From assembly GCA_013178185.1 (NCBI GenBank), contig JABLXC010000005.1, positions 1 to 64,000 on the forward strand: 64,000 bases of DNA, given 5' to 3'. Below are positions 17,725 through 26,455 of this stretch, in pieces; position 1 is the stretch's first letter, and every line of letters begins with the position of its first letter. The notes under the pieces were generated by a model. It had not been told where the DNA came from, ran no database searches, and worked only from the letters and a program-made list of their open reading frames with translations. The stretch is from Anaerolineae bacterium. GTDB taxonomy: Bacteria > Chloroflexota > Anaerolineae > Anaerolineales > Anaerolineaceae. The position numbers were made by a program, and so were the translations under genes.

Positions 17725-18726
17725 ATGGAAAATTCTTCCGCTGAGATCAAAGAACCATTCGGTGAATACGCGCGAAATAAAGAAATCCCAACTTTTTTCG
17801 GCCAGCAAATGCTCAGGGGCTCCATTTGCTATAATGTTGACGAGTCTCAATTAGACCCCAACATGCCTACCCTGTTCTATTCCCATCCTCACGGAGAAAT
17901 ATGGGCTGGCGACGCTATTGCTTGGCTTAGCTCTCTAAAAACCGAATCAGTCGACATGGTTTTTGCTGACCCGCCCTACAACATTAAGAAAGCAGAGTGG
18001 GATACCTTTGAATCTCAAGAAGAGTATGTTGAATGGTCATTGCTATGGTTACGAGAAGCAGCAAGAATATTAAAACCTACCGGTACTCTGTATGTCTGCG
18101 GATTTTCTGAAATAATTGCCGACCTAAAGTTGCCGGCATCTCGCTTCTTTAAGGGATGTCGTTGGCTTATTTGGCATTACAAGAACAAAGCCAATCTTGG
18201 TTCAGATTGGGGGCGCTCCCATGAAAGCATTCTTCACTTTAGAAAAGGCAAGAATTTTACTTTCAATATTGATGATGTGCGTGTTCCCTATGGCAACCAT
18301 ACATTAAAGTATCCAGAGCACCCTCAAGCTGAAACCAGCCAATACGGAAAAAGTAATGGGAGAAAAAATACTGTATGGCAACCGCACCCACGCGGTGCAA
18401 AGCCAAGAGATGTCATTGAAATACCTACGACTTGTAATGGAATGCACGAAAAAACACCCCATCCAACGCAGAAACCTGAAGAGCTTTTGCGTAAGTTGAT
18501 CCTGGCATCAACGAATATCGGGGATTTGATAATAGATCCCTTTCTTGGCTCTGGAACTACCGCCGTAGTGGCTGAACAGCTTCGTCGCAATTGGAAAGGT
18601 TGTGACATTTCGCTTGAATATTGCCAATGGTCCGTCAGGCGTATCGAGCTAGTGGAAGACTGGCCCATAGAGAAATGGATACAATACGACTTTGAGAATA
18701 CCGAAAGAAGGAAGTCTATTCGATGA
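17725..18726 (+). CDS. Type II DNA methyltransferase (beta-class, DPPY)
   Basis: The product has 333 residues. It methylates an exocyclic amino group (N6-adenine or N4-cytosine). The catalytic motif FADPPYN is at about residue 89, and the AdoMet-binding DPFLGSGTT comes later at about 272, i.e. order IV then I, which defines the beta class. HPTQKP is the usual motif preceding the AdoMet site. The target-recognition part lies between them. The start codon follows a TATAAT by six bases, so the message may be leaderless. Its stop overlaps the start of the next gene (ATGA), typical of a restriction-modification pair. AT-rich composition suggests horizontal acquisition. Confidence 0.9.
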   Translation: MENSSAEIKEPFGEYARNKEIPTFFGQQMLRGSICYNVDESQLDPNMPTLFYSHPHGEIWAGDAIAWLSSLKTESVDMVFADPPYNIKKAEWDTFESQEEYVEWSLLWLREAARILKPTGTLYVCGFSEIIADLKLPASRFFKGCRWLIWHYKNKANLGSDWGRSHESILHFRKGKNFTFNIDDVRVPYGNHTLKYPEHPQAETSQYGKSNGRKNTVWQPHPRGAKPRDVIEIPTTCNGMHEKTPHPTQKPEELLRKLILASTNIGDLIIDPFLGSGTTAVVAEQLRRNWKGCDISLEYCQWSVRRIELVEDWPIEKWIQYDFENTERRKSIR

Positions 18727-19679
18727 CGGAAATTACATTGGTAGATTTGCAAACCAGTGTTCGAGATACGGGCGCGTTTAATGGGTTGGAAGACTATTAT
18801 CAACTATGCAATGCCTTTCTTGTGCTTATGCAGCGAATCCAACCAACCCGCATTGTCTCTCCAACTCATAGCAATTATGTTTTCTACCAGTATGATGAAA
18901 CTTATGGCTACAAAATCACCCGACCTTTAAATACAAATTTATTTATTGAATCAGAGAGTGAATTCAAAGCCGCTTTTCAGAGGTTTGTAACATTTCTCGC
19001 CGATCTCAAGCGGTATCAGGATACTATAATTGACCAGGAAAGTGCCAGAAGATACATAGAAACTTCAGAGATAAATAGAATCGTTTACACAATACAACAG
19101 TCCATTGGCAGTATTGGAGATTCTTTCGAGAATCCCAATCAATCACGAAAGCGTGTGGGACAACTCTTTGAGGTTCTTATAAAACTTATCATTCAAGAAT
19201 TAGGAGTAAAGTGTGAGCCTCGCACAATTAACATTCCGATACCTGGTTATCCAGGTTATGAGATGTCTTACGAATTAGATTTGGTATTCTCTCATAACAA
19301 GGCTATCGTTGCTGCCGAGACTAGATTTATCCATGAGACAGAAATCATTGGCTCTGTAAAGACTACAAGCAAGGACCGAATTGATAAGGTTTTTCTTGAT
19401 AAGTATTTGTTGACTAAACTATTGGGAAGAGAAATTCCTGTCATAGCCATCTTTTTACACGATGTTCAAAGAGCAAAAGTAGGCAATAGCATCTTTAGAA
19501 TTAACTCAACCTTCAAAAGTAACCATTTCCTGGGTTATACAGTTGCATTGAATAAATTAGATGGTGTGTACTATGTTGATCCCCGCCCAGAAATGACCAC
19601 AAACGAACGACTTCGAGAGCAGATCAGGGATTTCCAAACATTTTTAGTTAAAGATTTGTGGCAATTGTCGCTTGGATAA
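18723..19679 (+). CDS. Putative cognate type II restriction endonuclease
   Basis: The 318-residue protein is coupled translationally to the methyltransferase by a 4-base overlap. I do not recognise the family by name. The central part has a possible PD-(D/E)xK nuclease core: Asp in SYELDLVF (about 181), then AAETR (about 194), then Lys residues in GSVKTTSKDR, a pattern seen in several type II enzymes where the Lys-Asp-Arg stretch follows the core strand. Position, size, AT-rich codon use and lack of any other motif support the role. Recognition sequence unknown. Confidence 0.65.
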   Translation: MTEITLVDLQTSVRDTGAFNGLEDYYQLCNAFLVLMQRIQPTRIVSPTHSNYVFYQYDETYGYKITRPLNTNLFIESESEFKAAFQRFVTFLADLKRYQDTIIDQESARRYIETSEINRIVYTIQQSIGSIGDSFENPNQSRKRVGQLFEVLIKLIIQELGVKCEPRTINIPIPGYPGYEMSYELDLVFSHNKAIVAAETRFIHETEIIGSVKTTSKDRIDKVFLDKYLLTKLLGREIPVIAIFLHDVQRAKVGNSIFRINSTFKSNHFLGYTVALNKLDGVYYVDPRPEMTTNERLREQIRDFQTFLVKDLWQLSLG

Positions 19680-19963
19680 GACTGTATTTATTGGATATTA
19701 TTGTGACCCAACAAGTACATCCAGCTGACTACTCTGCTTTGCCCCGCCTGTGAAGTTCTCATTGCGCCGCTTCAATAATACAGGGGGAAGGCAAGAGCTC
19801 AGGGAGCCCACCCCAGTAAAGCCTAGAGTCATTACGAAATCACGAGGACGACCTTGCTGTTAAGATGCGCCGATATTTTAGTACGCTTGCCTGCAACATG
19901 CAGCCTGCGTTACAAGAGGCTGATTAACTCCAAAAAACCTTGAATTCCGGGTACAATCAGCCC
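19680..19963. other. Spacer between the R-M pair and the nad operon
   Basis: The gap has 284 bases. Composition shifts back to GC-rich near the end. TACAAT at 19952-19957 lies six bases before the nadC ATG and is a likely -10. No gene seen. Confidence 0.4.
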
Positions 19964-20821
19964 ATGAATACCTTTCAGTCCCTTAGCGAACCGATCCTGA
20001 ATGAGATTGATGCCCGCATCCGCCTTGCGCTGGCGGAAGACATTGGCTCCGGCGATGCCACCACCAACCCCATCGTCCCAGCGGACGCCAAGATGAAAGG
20101 GCAGATCATCGCCAAGCAGGACGGCGTCGTCGCCGGCCTGGACGTGGCCAGCCGGGTTTTCCAGATCCTGGACCCCCGCGTCCAATTTGAAGCCTGCGTA
20201 GAAGAGGGCTCTTCTGTAACCAGCCGCCAGGTCCTGGCCCGGTTGGGCGGTCCGGCGCGCGCCTTGCTGACCGGTGAGCGCACAGCGCTCAATTTCCTGG
20301 GACGCATGTCGGGCATTGCCACGCTCACCAGCCGGTTCGTCAGCGCTGTGGCTGGCACGCGCGCTGTCATCCTTGACACGCGCAAGACTGCCCCTGGCTT
20401 GCGCGCCCTCGACAAGCTGGCTGTGCAGCGCGGCGGGGGCCAGAACCACCGCGCCGGCCTGTACGACATGGTGCTGATCAAGGATAACCACATTGACTTC
20501 GCTGGCTCGCTGGAAGAAGCGGTGCGACGGGTACGCCTGGCTGGCAACAACCTGGAGATCGAGGTGGAAGCCCGCACGCTGGCGGACGTCTCGAAAGCCC
20601 TCGAATTGGGTGTGGAGCGCATCCTGCTGGACAATATGACCCCCGAAACCATGCGCCAGGCGGTGGCGATGAACGCCGGGCGGGCTAAGTTGGAGGCCTC
20701 GGGGAACGTGACCCTGGCCAACGTGCGCCAGGTCGCCGAAACCGGCGTCGATTTCATCTCCATCGGGGCGCTCACCCATTCGGTGATCGTCTTCGATGTG
20801 AGCCTGGATTATACCGCCTGA
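19964..20821 (+). CDS. nadC: Nicotinate-nucleotide pyrophosphorylase (quinolinate phosphoribosyltransferase)
   Basis: This enzyme converts quinolinate and PRPP to nicotinate mononucleotide, CO2 and PPi in de novo NAD synthesis. The 285 residues show the family motifs EDIGSGDAT near the N-terminus, TRKTAPGLR (PRPP/quinolinate-binding Arg and Lys), AVQRGGGQNHR, LIKDNH and EASGNVTLANV, plus a C-terminal GALTHS. The start is ATG at 19964; an upstream TTG at 19940 would lie before the -10 box TACAAT (19952-19957). With so short a leader the message may be leaderless. It leads a nadC-nadA-nadB operon. Confidence 0.96.
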   Translation: MNTFQSLSEPILNEIDARIRLALAEDIGSGDATTNPIVPADAKMKGQIIAKQDGVVAGLDVASRVFQILDPRVQFEACVEEGSSVTSRQVLARLGGPARALLTGERTALNFLGRMSGIATLTSRFVSAVAGTRAVILDTRKTAPGLRALDKLAVQRGGGQNHRAGLYDMVLIKDNHIDFAGSLEEAVRRVRLAGNNLEIEVEARTLADVSKALELGVERILLDNMTPETMRQAVAMNAGRAKLEASGNVTLANVRQVAETGVDFISIGALTHSVIVFDVSLDYTA

Positions 20822-20830
20822 GGAGGCGAA

Positions 20831-21865
20831 ATGAACGCCAATGAAATGTACGAAACCCTAAAAGGCATGCTGTCCGGCACCGTGCCGGATGTTGAGCTGT
20901 ACTACAAGGCCGAGATCGCTGTGGAGATCAACCGGCTGAAGCAGGAGCGGAACGCCGTCATCCTGGGCCACAATTACATGGAGCCGGTGCTATACCACTC
21001 GGTCACCGACATCCGGGGCGATTCGCTAGAACTCAGCCGCAGGGCTGCCGCCACCGACAAGGACGTGATTGTCTTTTGTGGGGTGAAGTTCATGGCTGAG
21101 ACGGCCAAGATTCTCAACCCGAGCAAGACCGTGCTCCTGCCCGCAGACGCTGGCTGTTCGCTGGCCGCCAGCATCACCGCCGAAGACGTACGGGCTCTCA
21201 AGGCGCGCTACCCCGGTGTGCCCGTGGTAACTTACGTCAATACCTACGCTGATGTCAAAGCCGAGTCGGACATTTGCTGCACCTCGGGAAATGCGGTGGC
21301 GGTGGTGCAGTCGCTGAAGAGCGATCACATCATCTTTCTGCCTGACGAGTTCCTGGCCCGCAACGTAGCCAAGGAGACCGGCAAGCATATCATCTTCCCC
21401 AGCCTGGGGCCGCCTGCCGGCGAAGCGAAAGAAGAGCTGGATTACCAGATGATCGGCTGGCGCGGGCGCTGCGAGGTGCACGAGAAGTTCACCGTGGAGG
21501 ACATCAACAATGTGCGCGCCCAGTTCCCGGATGTCGTCATTCTGGCGCACCCGGAGTGCAGTCCTGAAGTGGTGGCGGCTTCCGATTTCTCCGGTAGCAC
21601 CATGGCCATGATCAAATTCGTCGAGGAATCTTCGGCTCCGCAATACCTGGTGCTCACCGAGTGCGCCATGGGCGACAATATCGCCGCTGCCAACCCTGAG
21701 AAGAATCTGTTGCGGTTGTGCAGTGTACGCTGCCCGCACATGAACCTGATTACCATGGAGAACACGCTCGACTCCTTGAAATATAATCGAATCGAAATTC
21801 ACGTCCCCGAAGAGATCCGGGTGCGCGCCGCGCGGGCTGTTGAGCGTATGATCGCTATCGGTTGA
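20831..21865 (+). CDS. nadA: Quinolinate synthase
   Basis: This [4Fe-4S] enzyme condenses iminoaspartate with dihydroxyacetone phosphate to quinolinate. The 344 residues carry AVILGHNYMEP, VFCGVKFMAETAKIL, the three cluster cysteines in DAGCSLA, TECAMGD and VRCPHM/LCSVRC, and HPECSPEV. The start ATG follows GAGGAGGC, nine bases after the nadC stop. It works with NadB, whose product it uses, and its product feeds NadC, all in one operon. Confidence 0.97.
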   Translation: MNANEMYETLKGMLSGTVPDVELYYKAEIAVEINRLKQERNAVILGHNYMEPVLYHSVTDIRGDSLELSRRAAATDKDVIVFCGVKFMAETAKILNPSKTVLLPADAGCSLAASITAEDVRALKARYPGVPVVTYVNTYADVKAESDICCTSGNAVAVVQSLKSDHIIFLPDEFLARNVAKETGKHIIFPSLGPPAGEAKEELDYQMIGWRGRCEVHEKFTVEDINNVRAQFPDVVILAHPECSPEVVAASDFSGSTMAMIKFVEESSAPQYLVLTECAMGDNIAAANPEKNLLRLCSVRCPHMNLITMENTLDSLKYNRIEIHVPEEIRVRAARAVERMIAIG

Positions 21866-21875
21866 TGAGGGACAA

Positions 21876-23483
21876 ATGGAACATACCGAAGTTCTGATCA
21901 TCGGCAGCGGCATCGCCGGTGCCACGGCTGCGTTGCGGCTGGCCCGCAACCCGTCCCGCCAGGTGCTGCTCCTCACCCGCGACCCCGACCCGATGGAATC
22001 CAATTCGCGTTATGCCCAGGGCGGTATTGTCGGCCGCGGCCTGGATGACAATGCAGATTTGCTGGTGCAGGACATCCTTGCTGCTGGCGCTGGCGCCAGT
22101 TCCCCAGCCGCCGCCCGTATTCTGGCGGAAGAGGGCCCGCGGCTACTGCAGGAGATCCTAATCGAGGAGGCGGGCGTACAGTTCGACGGCAGATCCGGAG
22201 GCGATCCAGAATACGGCCAGGAAGCCGCCCACTCGCGCCGTCGTATCCTGCATGTGGGCGACGGCACTGGCCAGGTGATCATCACTGCCCTGATAGCGGC
22301 CATGCGAGATTGCCCCAATATCACCATCCTGCCTAACGTCACCGCCGTGGACCTGATTACCTCGCCACACCACTCGCGCGATCCCCTTGCTACGTATGAA
22401 CCGGTGATCTGTTATGGCGCTTATGCTTTCGACCGCAAGGCTCGCACCGTTCACCGTTATATTGCCCACAAGACGATCCTGGCCACCGGCGGCCTGGGGC
22501 GTATCTATCGGAACACCTCCAATCCGCCCGGGGCGCGCGGCGACGGCTTAGCCATGGCGCATCGCGCCGGCGCACGGGTGGTCAATGCCGAGTATGTGCA
22601 GTTTCATCCCACCACGCTGGCGGCGCCTGGGGCGGAGGGATTTTTGATCAGCGAAGCGGTGCGCGGGGAAGGCGGCGTCTTGCTCACGCCTGAGGGACGC
22701 GCCTTCATGGCTGAATATTCCCCTGAGTGGAAGGATCTGGCGCCTCGCGACGTGGTGGCACGCGCCATCCATCATCAGATGGAGACCCACGGTTATTCGT
22801 ACGTGCTGTTGGATATTGCCAGCCGATTAAAGGCGGATACCATCCGCTCCCGTTTCCCCAATATCTACGCTACCTGCCTGCGCGCCGGTATTGATATCAC
22901 AACCGATCCTATCCCCGTGGTACCGGCTGCGCACTATTTCTGCGGCGGTATCCTGGTTGATGAATGGGGACGCTCGAATATCAGCAATCTGTACGCCGTG
23001 GGTGAGATCAGTTGCACAGGCCTGCACGGCGCCAACCGGCTGGCTTCCACTTCCCTGTTGGAAGGCCTGGTGTGGGGCGATCGCGCCGCGAGGCACATTG
23101 CAGAATCGCTGGAAAAGCAACCGACGAAGCGACTTCCCGGACGGGAGGACGTACCCCCCTGGGATGAAAGTGGGCTGGTCGAAGATGCTGATTCAGCGCT
23201 CATCCAGGGCGATATGCAGACCATCCAGAACATCATGTGGCATTATGTCGGCCTGGCGCGCAACTCGGGACGCCTTTCGCGCGCCATTCGTGAATTGCGC
23301 CACCTGTGGAACGAAATCGAAACTTTTTACCGCACTACGAAGCTGAGCGACGGCCTCATCGGGCTGCGCAACGCTGTGGAAGTTTCGCTGATCGTGGCCC
23401 AGGCGGCTTTGCACAATCGCCACAGTCGTGGCTGCCACTTCCGCGAAGATTCGCTTGGTCAGGAAGGCGACCGCCTGATCTGA
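21876..23483 (+). CDS. nadB: L-aspartate oxidase
   Basis: This flavoenzyme oxidises aspartate to iminoaspartate, the first step of NAD synthesis. The 535 residues show the FAD Rossmann motif IIGSGIAGATAALRLA, SRYAQGGI, the active-site region VQFHPTT, a substrate region with RGEGG, and GLHGANRLASTSLLEGLVWG near the end of the flavin domain, followed by the helical C-terminal domain. The start ATG lies 11 bases after the nadA stop. Final gene of the operon, before a hairpin at 23517-23546. Confidence 0.96.
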   Translation: MEHTEVLIIGSGIAGATAALRLARNPSRQVLLLTRDPDPMESNSRYAQGGIVGRGLDDNADLLVQDILAAGAGASSPAAARILAEEGPRLLQEILIEEAGVQFDGRSGGDPEYGQEAAHSRRRILHVGDGTGQVIITALIAAMRDCPNITILPNVTAVDLITSPHHSRDPLATYEPVICYGAYAFDRKARTVHRYIAHKTILATGGLGRIYRNTSNPPGARGDGLAMAHRAGARVVNAEYVQFHPTTLAAPGAEGFLISEAVRGEGGVLLTPEGRAFMAEYSPEWKDLAPRDVVARAIHHQMETHGYSYVLLDIASRLKADTIRSRFPNIYATCLRAGIDITTDPIPVVPAAHYFCGGILVDEWGRSNISNLYAVGEISCTGLHGANRLASTSLLEGLVWGDRAARHIAESLEKQPTKRLPGREDVPPWDESGLVEDADSALIQGDMQTIQNIMWHYVGLARNSGRLSRAIRELRHLWNEIETFYRTTKLSDGLIGLRNAVEVSLIVAQAALHNRHSRGCHFREDSLGQEGDRLI

Positions 23484-23516
23484 GGTTGAATCATCAGTTT
23501 GATGTGAGAAAATTGG

Positions 23517-23546
23517 ACACGCCCTTGCGCGACTTCAAGGGCGTGT
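23517..23546. terminator. Strong hairpin after the nad operon
   Basis: ACACGCCCTTG (23517-23527) and CAAGGGCGTGT (23536-23546) form a perfect 11-bp stem with an 8-base loop. No long U-tract on either side; TTTTC follows on the minus strand. Sits between convergent nadB and the alcohol dehydrogenase gene. Confidence 0.6.
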
Positions 23547-23669
23547 GAATTATTGCGGATATTCGTAGGGGGATACGACTTCCTTCCCAAGTGTATTTGA
23601 TGACAAAACTACAGGCAAGAGAAGAGCGATCAAGGGGTTTTGAAGGATGATCATGTGGGGAAGCAAGTG

Positions 23670-24680
23670 TCAAAACGTTTCTTGCGGAATTGTCAGAACG
23701 GCTTCGCCGTTGAAGCGGCTGTGTTTCAGATCTAACAGAGCCTGATTGGCGTTCTCGAGCGGGTAGGGGACCACATCGGCGCGAATGGGAATTTCGGCAG
23801 CCAGTTTAAGGAATTCGAGGCCATCCTGGCGGGTGGCGTTGGCGACGCTACGCAGGATGCGTTCGCCATATAGAAGGCGGTAGGGCAGAGTGGGAATATC
23901 TGTCAGATGTACAGCATTGATCGCCAGCGTCCCGCCGGGGCGGAGTTTTTCCAGGATGAGCGGCACAAGCTCGCCAGCGGGGGCAAAGGAAACTGCGCAA
24001 TCCAAAGGGCGAGGCGGGCGCTGGTCGGCGCGGCCGGTCCAGGCTGCGCCCAGTTCGACGGCGTGTTGGCGGTGGAGGGGCGAGCGGGTGAAGACGAAGA
24101 CCTCGCAACCCCAGAATCGAGCAAGTTGGATGGCCAGGTGGGCGCTGGCGCCGAACCCGAACAGGCCGATACGGCAGCCGGGGAGCGCGCCGGCCAGCTT
24201 GAGCGAACGGAAGCCGATGATACCGGCGCAGAGGAGCGGGGCAGCCTGAAGATCGCTGATCTCATCCGGAAGGGGGAGGAGGAAAGCGGATTGCGCCAGG
24301 CAGTACTGCGCATAGCCGCCGTTGGTATGCAGACCGGTAAAGCGGGCCTGCGGGCAGAGGTTTTCCTGTCCGGAACGACAATACTCGCAGTCCCCGCAGG
24401 CTGAACCCAACCAGGGCAGCCCCACGCGCTGGCCGACCCGCCAACCCGAAACGGCGGGGCCGATTTTTTCGATCCTGCCTACCACCTGGTGGCCGGGCGT
24501 GACGGGGTAGCCGGGCGGGACTAGTTCCCCTTCGACGATGTGAAGATCGGTATGGCAGACGCCGCAGGAGAGGACGCGAACAAGCGCCTGGCCTTCTCCT
24601 GGTTCAGGGATGGGCAGATCAACCGTGATCAGCGGCGCGGTCTCGACTGGCTGGGGCGAGAATAACTGCATGGCTTTCAT
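23670..24680 (-). CDS. Zinc-dependent alcohol dehydrogenase
   Basis: This medium-chain dehydrogenase has 336 residues. CGVCHTDLH holds the catalytic zinc Cys, GHQVVG the zinc His, and CGDCEYCRSGQENLC the four structural-zinc cysteines. The nucleotide fold is marked by GLFGFGASAHLAIQLA. It resembles AdhA/AdhP-like enzymes acting on primary alcohols or aldehydes; the substrate is not determinable. The start ATG follows AGGTGACC. Single gene, divergent from the YdcF-like gene. Confidence 0.9.
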   Translation of the reverse strand: MKAMQLFSPQPVETAPLITVDLPIPEPGEGQALVRVLSCGVCHTDLHIVEGELVPPGYPVTPGHQVVGRIEKIGPAVSGWRVGQRVGLPWLGSACGDCEYCRSGQENLCPQARFTGLHTNGGYAQYCLAQSAFLLPLPDEISDLQAAPLLCAGIIGFRSLKLAGALPGCRIGLFGFGASAHLAIQLARFWGCEVFVFTRSPLHRQHAVELGAAWTGRADQRPPRPLDCAVSFAPAGELVPLILEKLRPGGTLAINAVHLTDIPTLPYRLLYGERILRSVANATRQDGLEFLKLAAEIPIRADVVPYPLENANQALLDLKHSRFNGEAVLTIPQETF

Positions 24681-24740
24681 CAGGTCACCTTTGTTTTTAG
24701 AATCCAGGCAAACATATTATACAGGGGCCGATTGTCCTCA

Positions 24741-24769
24741 TTGTCTTTGAAATTTTAACATGCTATACT
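24741..24769 (+). promoter_or_regulatory. Promoter of the YdcF-like gene
   Basis: TTGTCT (24741-24746), 17 bases, TATACT (24764-24769), 27 bases before the ATG, with GGAGAGGAG in the leader. Confidence 0.5.
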
Positions 24770-24795
24770 GATTTCACTTTTTTGGGAGAGGAGTT

Positions 24796-25446
24796 ATGCA
24801 ACGAGATCCCGTTGATCGTTATGATGCAATTCTTATCCCAGGGGGCGGACTTACGGGGACGGGCGGACTGCCGGTCTGGGTGACCACCCGGCTTGATGCG
24901 GCTTTGGCAGCGGCAGGGGGAGCGTATTTCATCGTTTTGAGCGCGGGGACGGTGCACAAACCTCCGCCGCTGGATGCAGAGGGGTTTCCGGTGTTCGAAG
25001 CGCGGGCGGCGGCGGCTTATTTGCTTTCTAAAGGGGTCGAGCCGGGGAGCATTCTTCTCGAAACCTGCTCTTACGATACGATTGGGAATGCTTACTTCTC
25101 GCGAGTACTGCATGTTGAACCGCGCCAGTTTCGGAAGTTGCTGGTGATTACCTCGGCTTTTCATGCGGCCAGGACGGAGTTTGTTTTCAGGTGGGTGTAT
25201 GGGCTGGATGAGCCGGCAGGGGGGTTTGAACTGTCGTTTCGCCCTGTTCCCAATGTAGGAATGCCCGAAGCCGTGCTGGCTGCAAGGGTGGAGAAGGAGA
25301 AGCGCTCGCTAGAGCAGGCGCAAGATCTTGAACAGAGCATTTGCACCCTGGCCCAATTACATGAGTGGTTGTTTACAAAACACGAAGCTTACGCCGCCGG
25401 CAGCAAACCACAGCGCCTGAAAGGCCCAGTGCTAGGTGCTTACTAG
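24796..25446 (+). CDS. YdcF/SanA/ElyC-family (DUF218) protein
   Basis: The 216-residue protein begins with DAILIPGGGLTG and continues with ETCSYDTIGNAYFS and VITSAFHAARTEFVFRW, the three conserved DUF218 blocks. The family binds AdoMet in YdcF and affects envelope polymer synthesis in SanA/ElyC. There is no signal peptide or membrane helix, so YdcF-like cytosolic function is more likely. Starts after GGAGAGGAG. A tandem duplication and a decayed WD40 gene follow directly. Confidence 0.85.
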   Translation: MQRDPVDRYDAILIPGGGLTGTGGLPVWVTTRLDAALAAAGGAYFIVLSAGTVHKPPPLDAEGFPVFEARAAAAYLLSKGVEPGSILLETCSYDTIGNAYFSRVLHVEPRQFRKLLVITSAFHAARTEFVFRWVYGLDEPAGGFELSFRPVPNVGMPEAVLAARVEKEKRSLEQAQDLEQSICTLAQLHEWLFTKHEAYAAGSKPQRLKGPVLGAY

Positions 25447-25479
25447 GAAATGAGTATGAACAGGAAATGAGTATGAACA
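25446..25479. repeat. 17-bp tandem duplication
   Basis: GGAAATGAGTATGAACA occurs twice in direct succession (25446-25462 and 25463-25479). Each copy holds an ATG start context. It immediately precedes the WD40 remnant and looks like a recent slip or repair event. Confidence 0.85.
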
Positions 25480-25690
25480 GTGAAGGAATTTGCGGTTTTT
25501 GAAGCCCATGAGAATTTTGCGCTTGGGATTTCTTTTACCGGCGATGGAAAGACGCTTATTTCGGCGGGCATGGATGGCTTTTTCACAAGATGGCTCAATG
25601 CTGGTAGTAGGCGCGGCGGATAAGAAGGTGCGCTTCTTTTTGTTGGAAGAAAGTCAGGGTGGTATCCTTCCCTGCAGTACACATCGAGGA
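25480..25690 (+). pseudogene. WD40-repeat gene remnant, frameshifted by an internal deletion
   Basis: From the GTG at 25480 the frame reads one WD40 blade (FEAHENFALGISFTGDG, then KTLISAGMDG) up to about 25576, then runs on to a stop at 25621-25623. From 25577 a different frame (shift of one) reads the next blade (AFSQDGSMLVVGAADKKVRF). The two join at the position where the end of one blade would meet the middle of the next, so an out-of-frame deletion inside a repeat array is the simplest explanation. No signal of the rest of a propeller is left. Confidence 0.7.
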
Positions 25691-25701
25691 GGTGCATTGC
25701 A

Positions 25702-26397
25702 ATGACAAGCGAATCTACCAGGAAGCTCTCGGGCTGGTGGGCATCCATCCGCACAGTTCTTCTAGTTGTGGGCGTTTTGATTTTGGCGCAAGGCATCCGA
25801 AAGTTGTTGTTCTGGCTGGGCTGGCGGCTGGCGCAGCCTGGCCCGGATGGGTGGGCATGGGAAGCACTGAGCATTCTCTCCTTCCTCTTGACAGGGACGA
25901 TTTTATGGCTGGTTCTGCGCCCGGCGGGGCGAGACCTGGGCCTGGATTGGGGGACTATGCAGCGCATCGGACGGGCCAGTGTTCTGGCGGGAGGGGCATT
26001 GCTACTGGCTTTGCTGATCTCCTCGGCGTTGCTCGATTCCTCCTTGCTGCTGGCCAACCTGCATTCTGTATTGGTGGTGCCCTTGTTCGAAGAAGCAATC
26101 TTCAGAGGATGGGGGTGGTCAAGACTGGAGCGGTCGCTCTCCGGGCGGCTGGCGGGGTTTCTAACCTACCTGGTTGTGACCGGCCTGTTTGCGCTCTGGC
26201 ACCTTGGTTATGGCGATGTCGTTTATCTGCGAGGGCTTGGAAGCCAGACTGCCGACCCGCCGCTGAGGGTAATTTTATTTTATAAGGTTCTGGCAGGAGG
26301 CGCGGTTGGATTGCTGGCCGGTTTTGCGCGCTGGCGGACGGGAAAACTGTACTGGCCCTTTCTGCTGCACGGTTTCTGGAATATGTTTGGCCGGTAA
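25702..26397 (+). CDS. CPBP-family intramembrane metalloprotease
   Basis: The 231-residue protein has several membrane helices. The three ABI/CPBP motifs are present: VPLFEEAIFRGWGW (Glu-Glu...Arg), LFALWHLGYGD (His) and FLLHGFWNMF (His...Asn). Bacterial members cleave or process membrane proteins, sometimes for peptide immunity, but no peptide gene is seen here. Starts after CGAGGAGG. Placed between the WD40 remnant and a HEAT-repeat gene. Confidence 0.88.
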   Translation: MTSESTRKLSGWWASIRTVLLVVGVLILAQGIRKLLFWLGWRLAQPGPDGWAWEALSILSFLLTGTILWLVLRPAGRDLGLDWGTMQRIGRASVLAGGALLLALLISSALLDSSLLLANLHSVLVVPLFEEAIFRGWGWSRLERSLSGRLAGFLTYLVVTGLFALWHLGYGDVVYLRGLGSQTADPPLRVILFYKVLAGGAVGLLAGFARWRTGKLYWPFLLHGFWNMFGR

Positions 26398-26455
26398 GCT
26401 TGTGGAAACTTCCGCTGCCTAACGGCGGTTGCAATTTTTGGAGGCTGGAGATGCG

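Noticed and set aside
17550-17825. 91-codon minus-strand frame before the methyltransferase
   Set aside because: It overlaps the methyltransferase start and no family match is apparent, though it could be a remnant.
25443-26057. Long minus-strand frame opposite the CPBP protease gene
   Set aside because: It overlaps a gene with clear protease motifs and shows no family signature; it is a GC-driven shadow.
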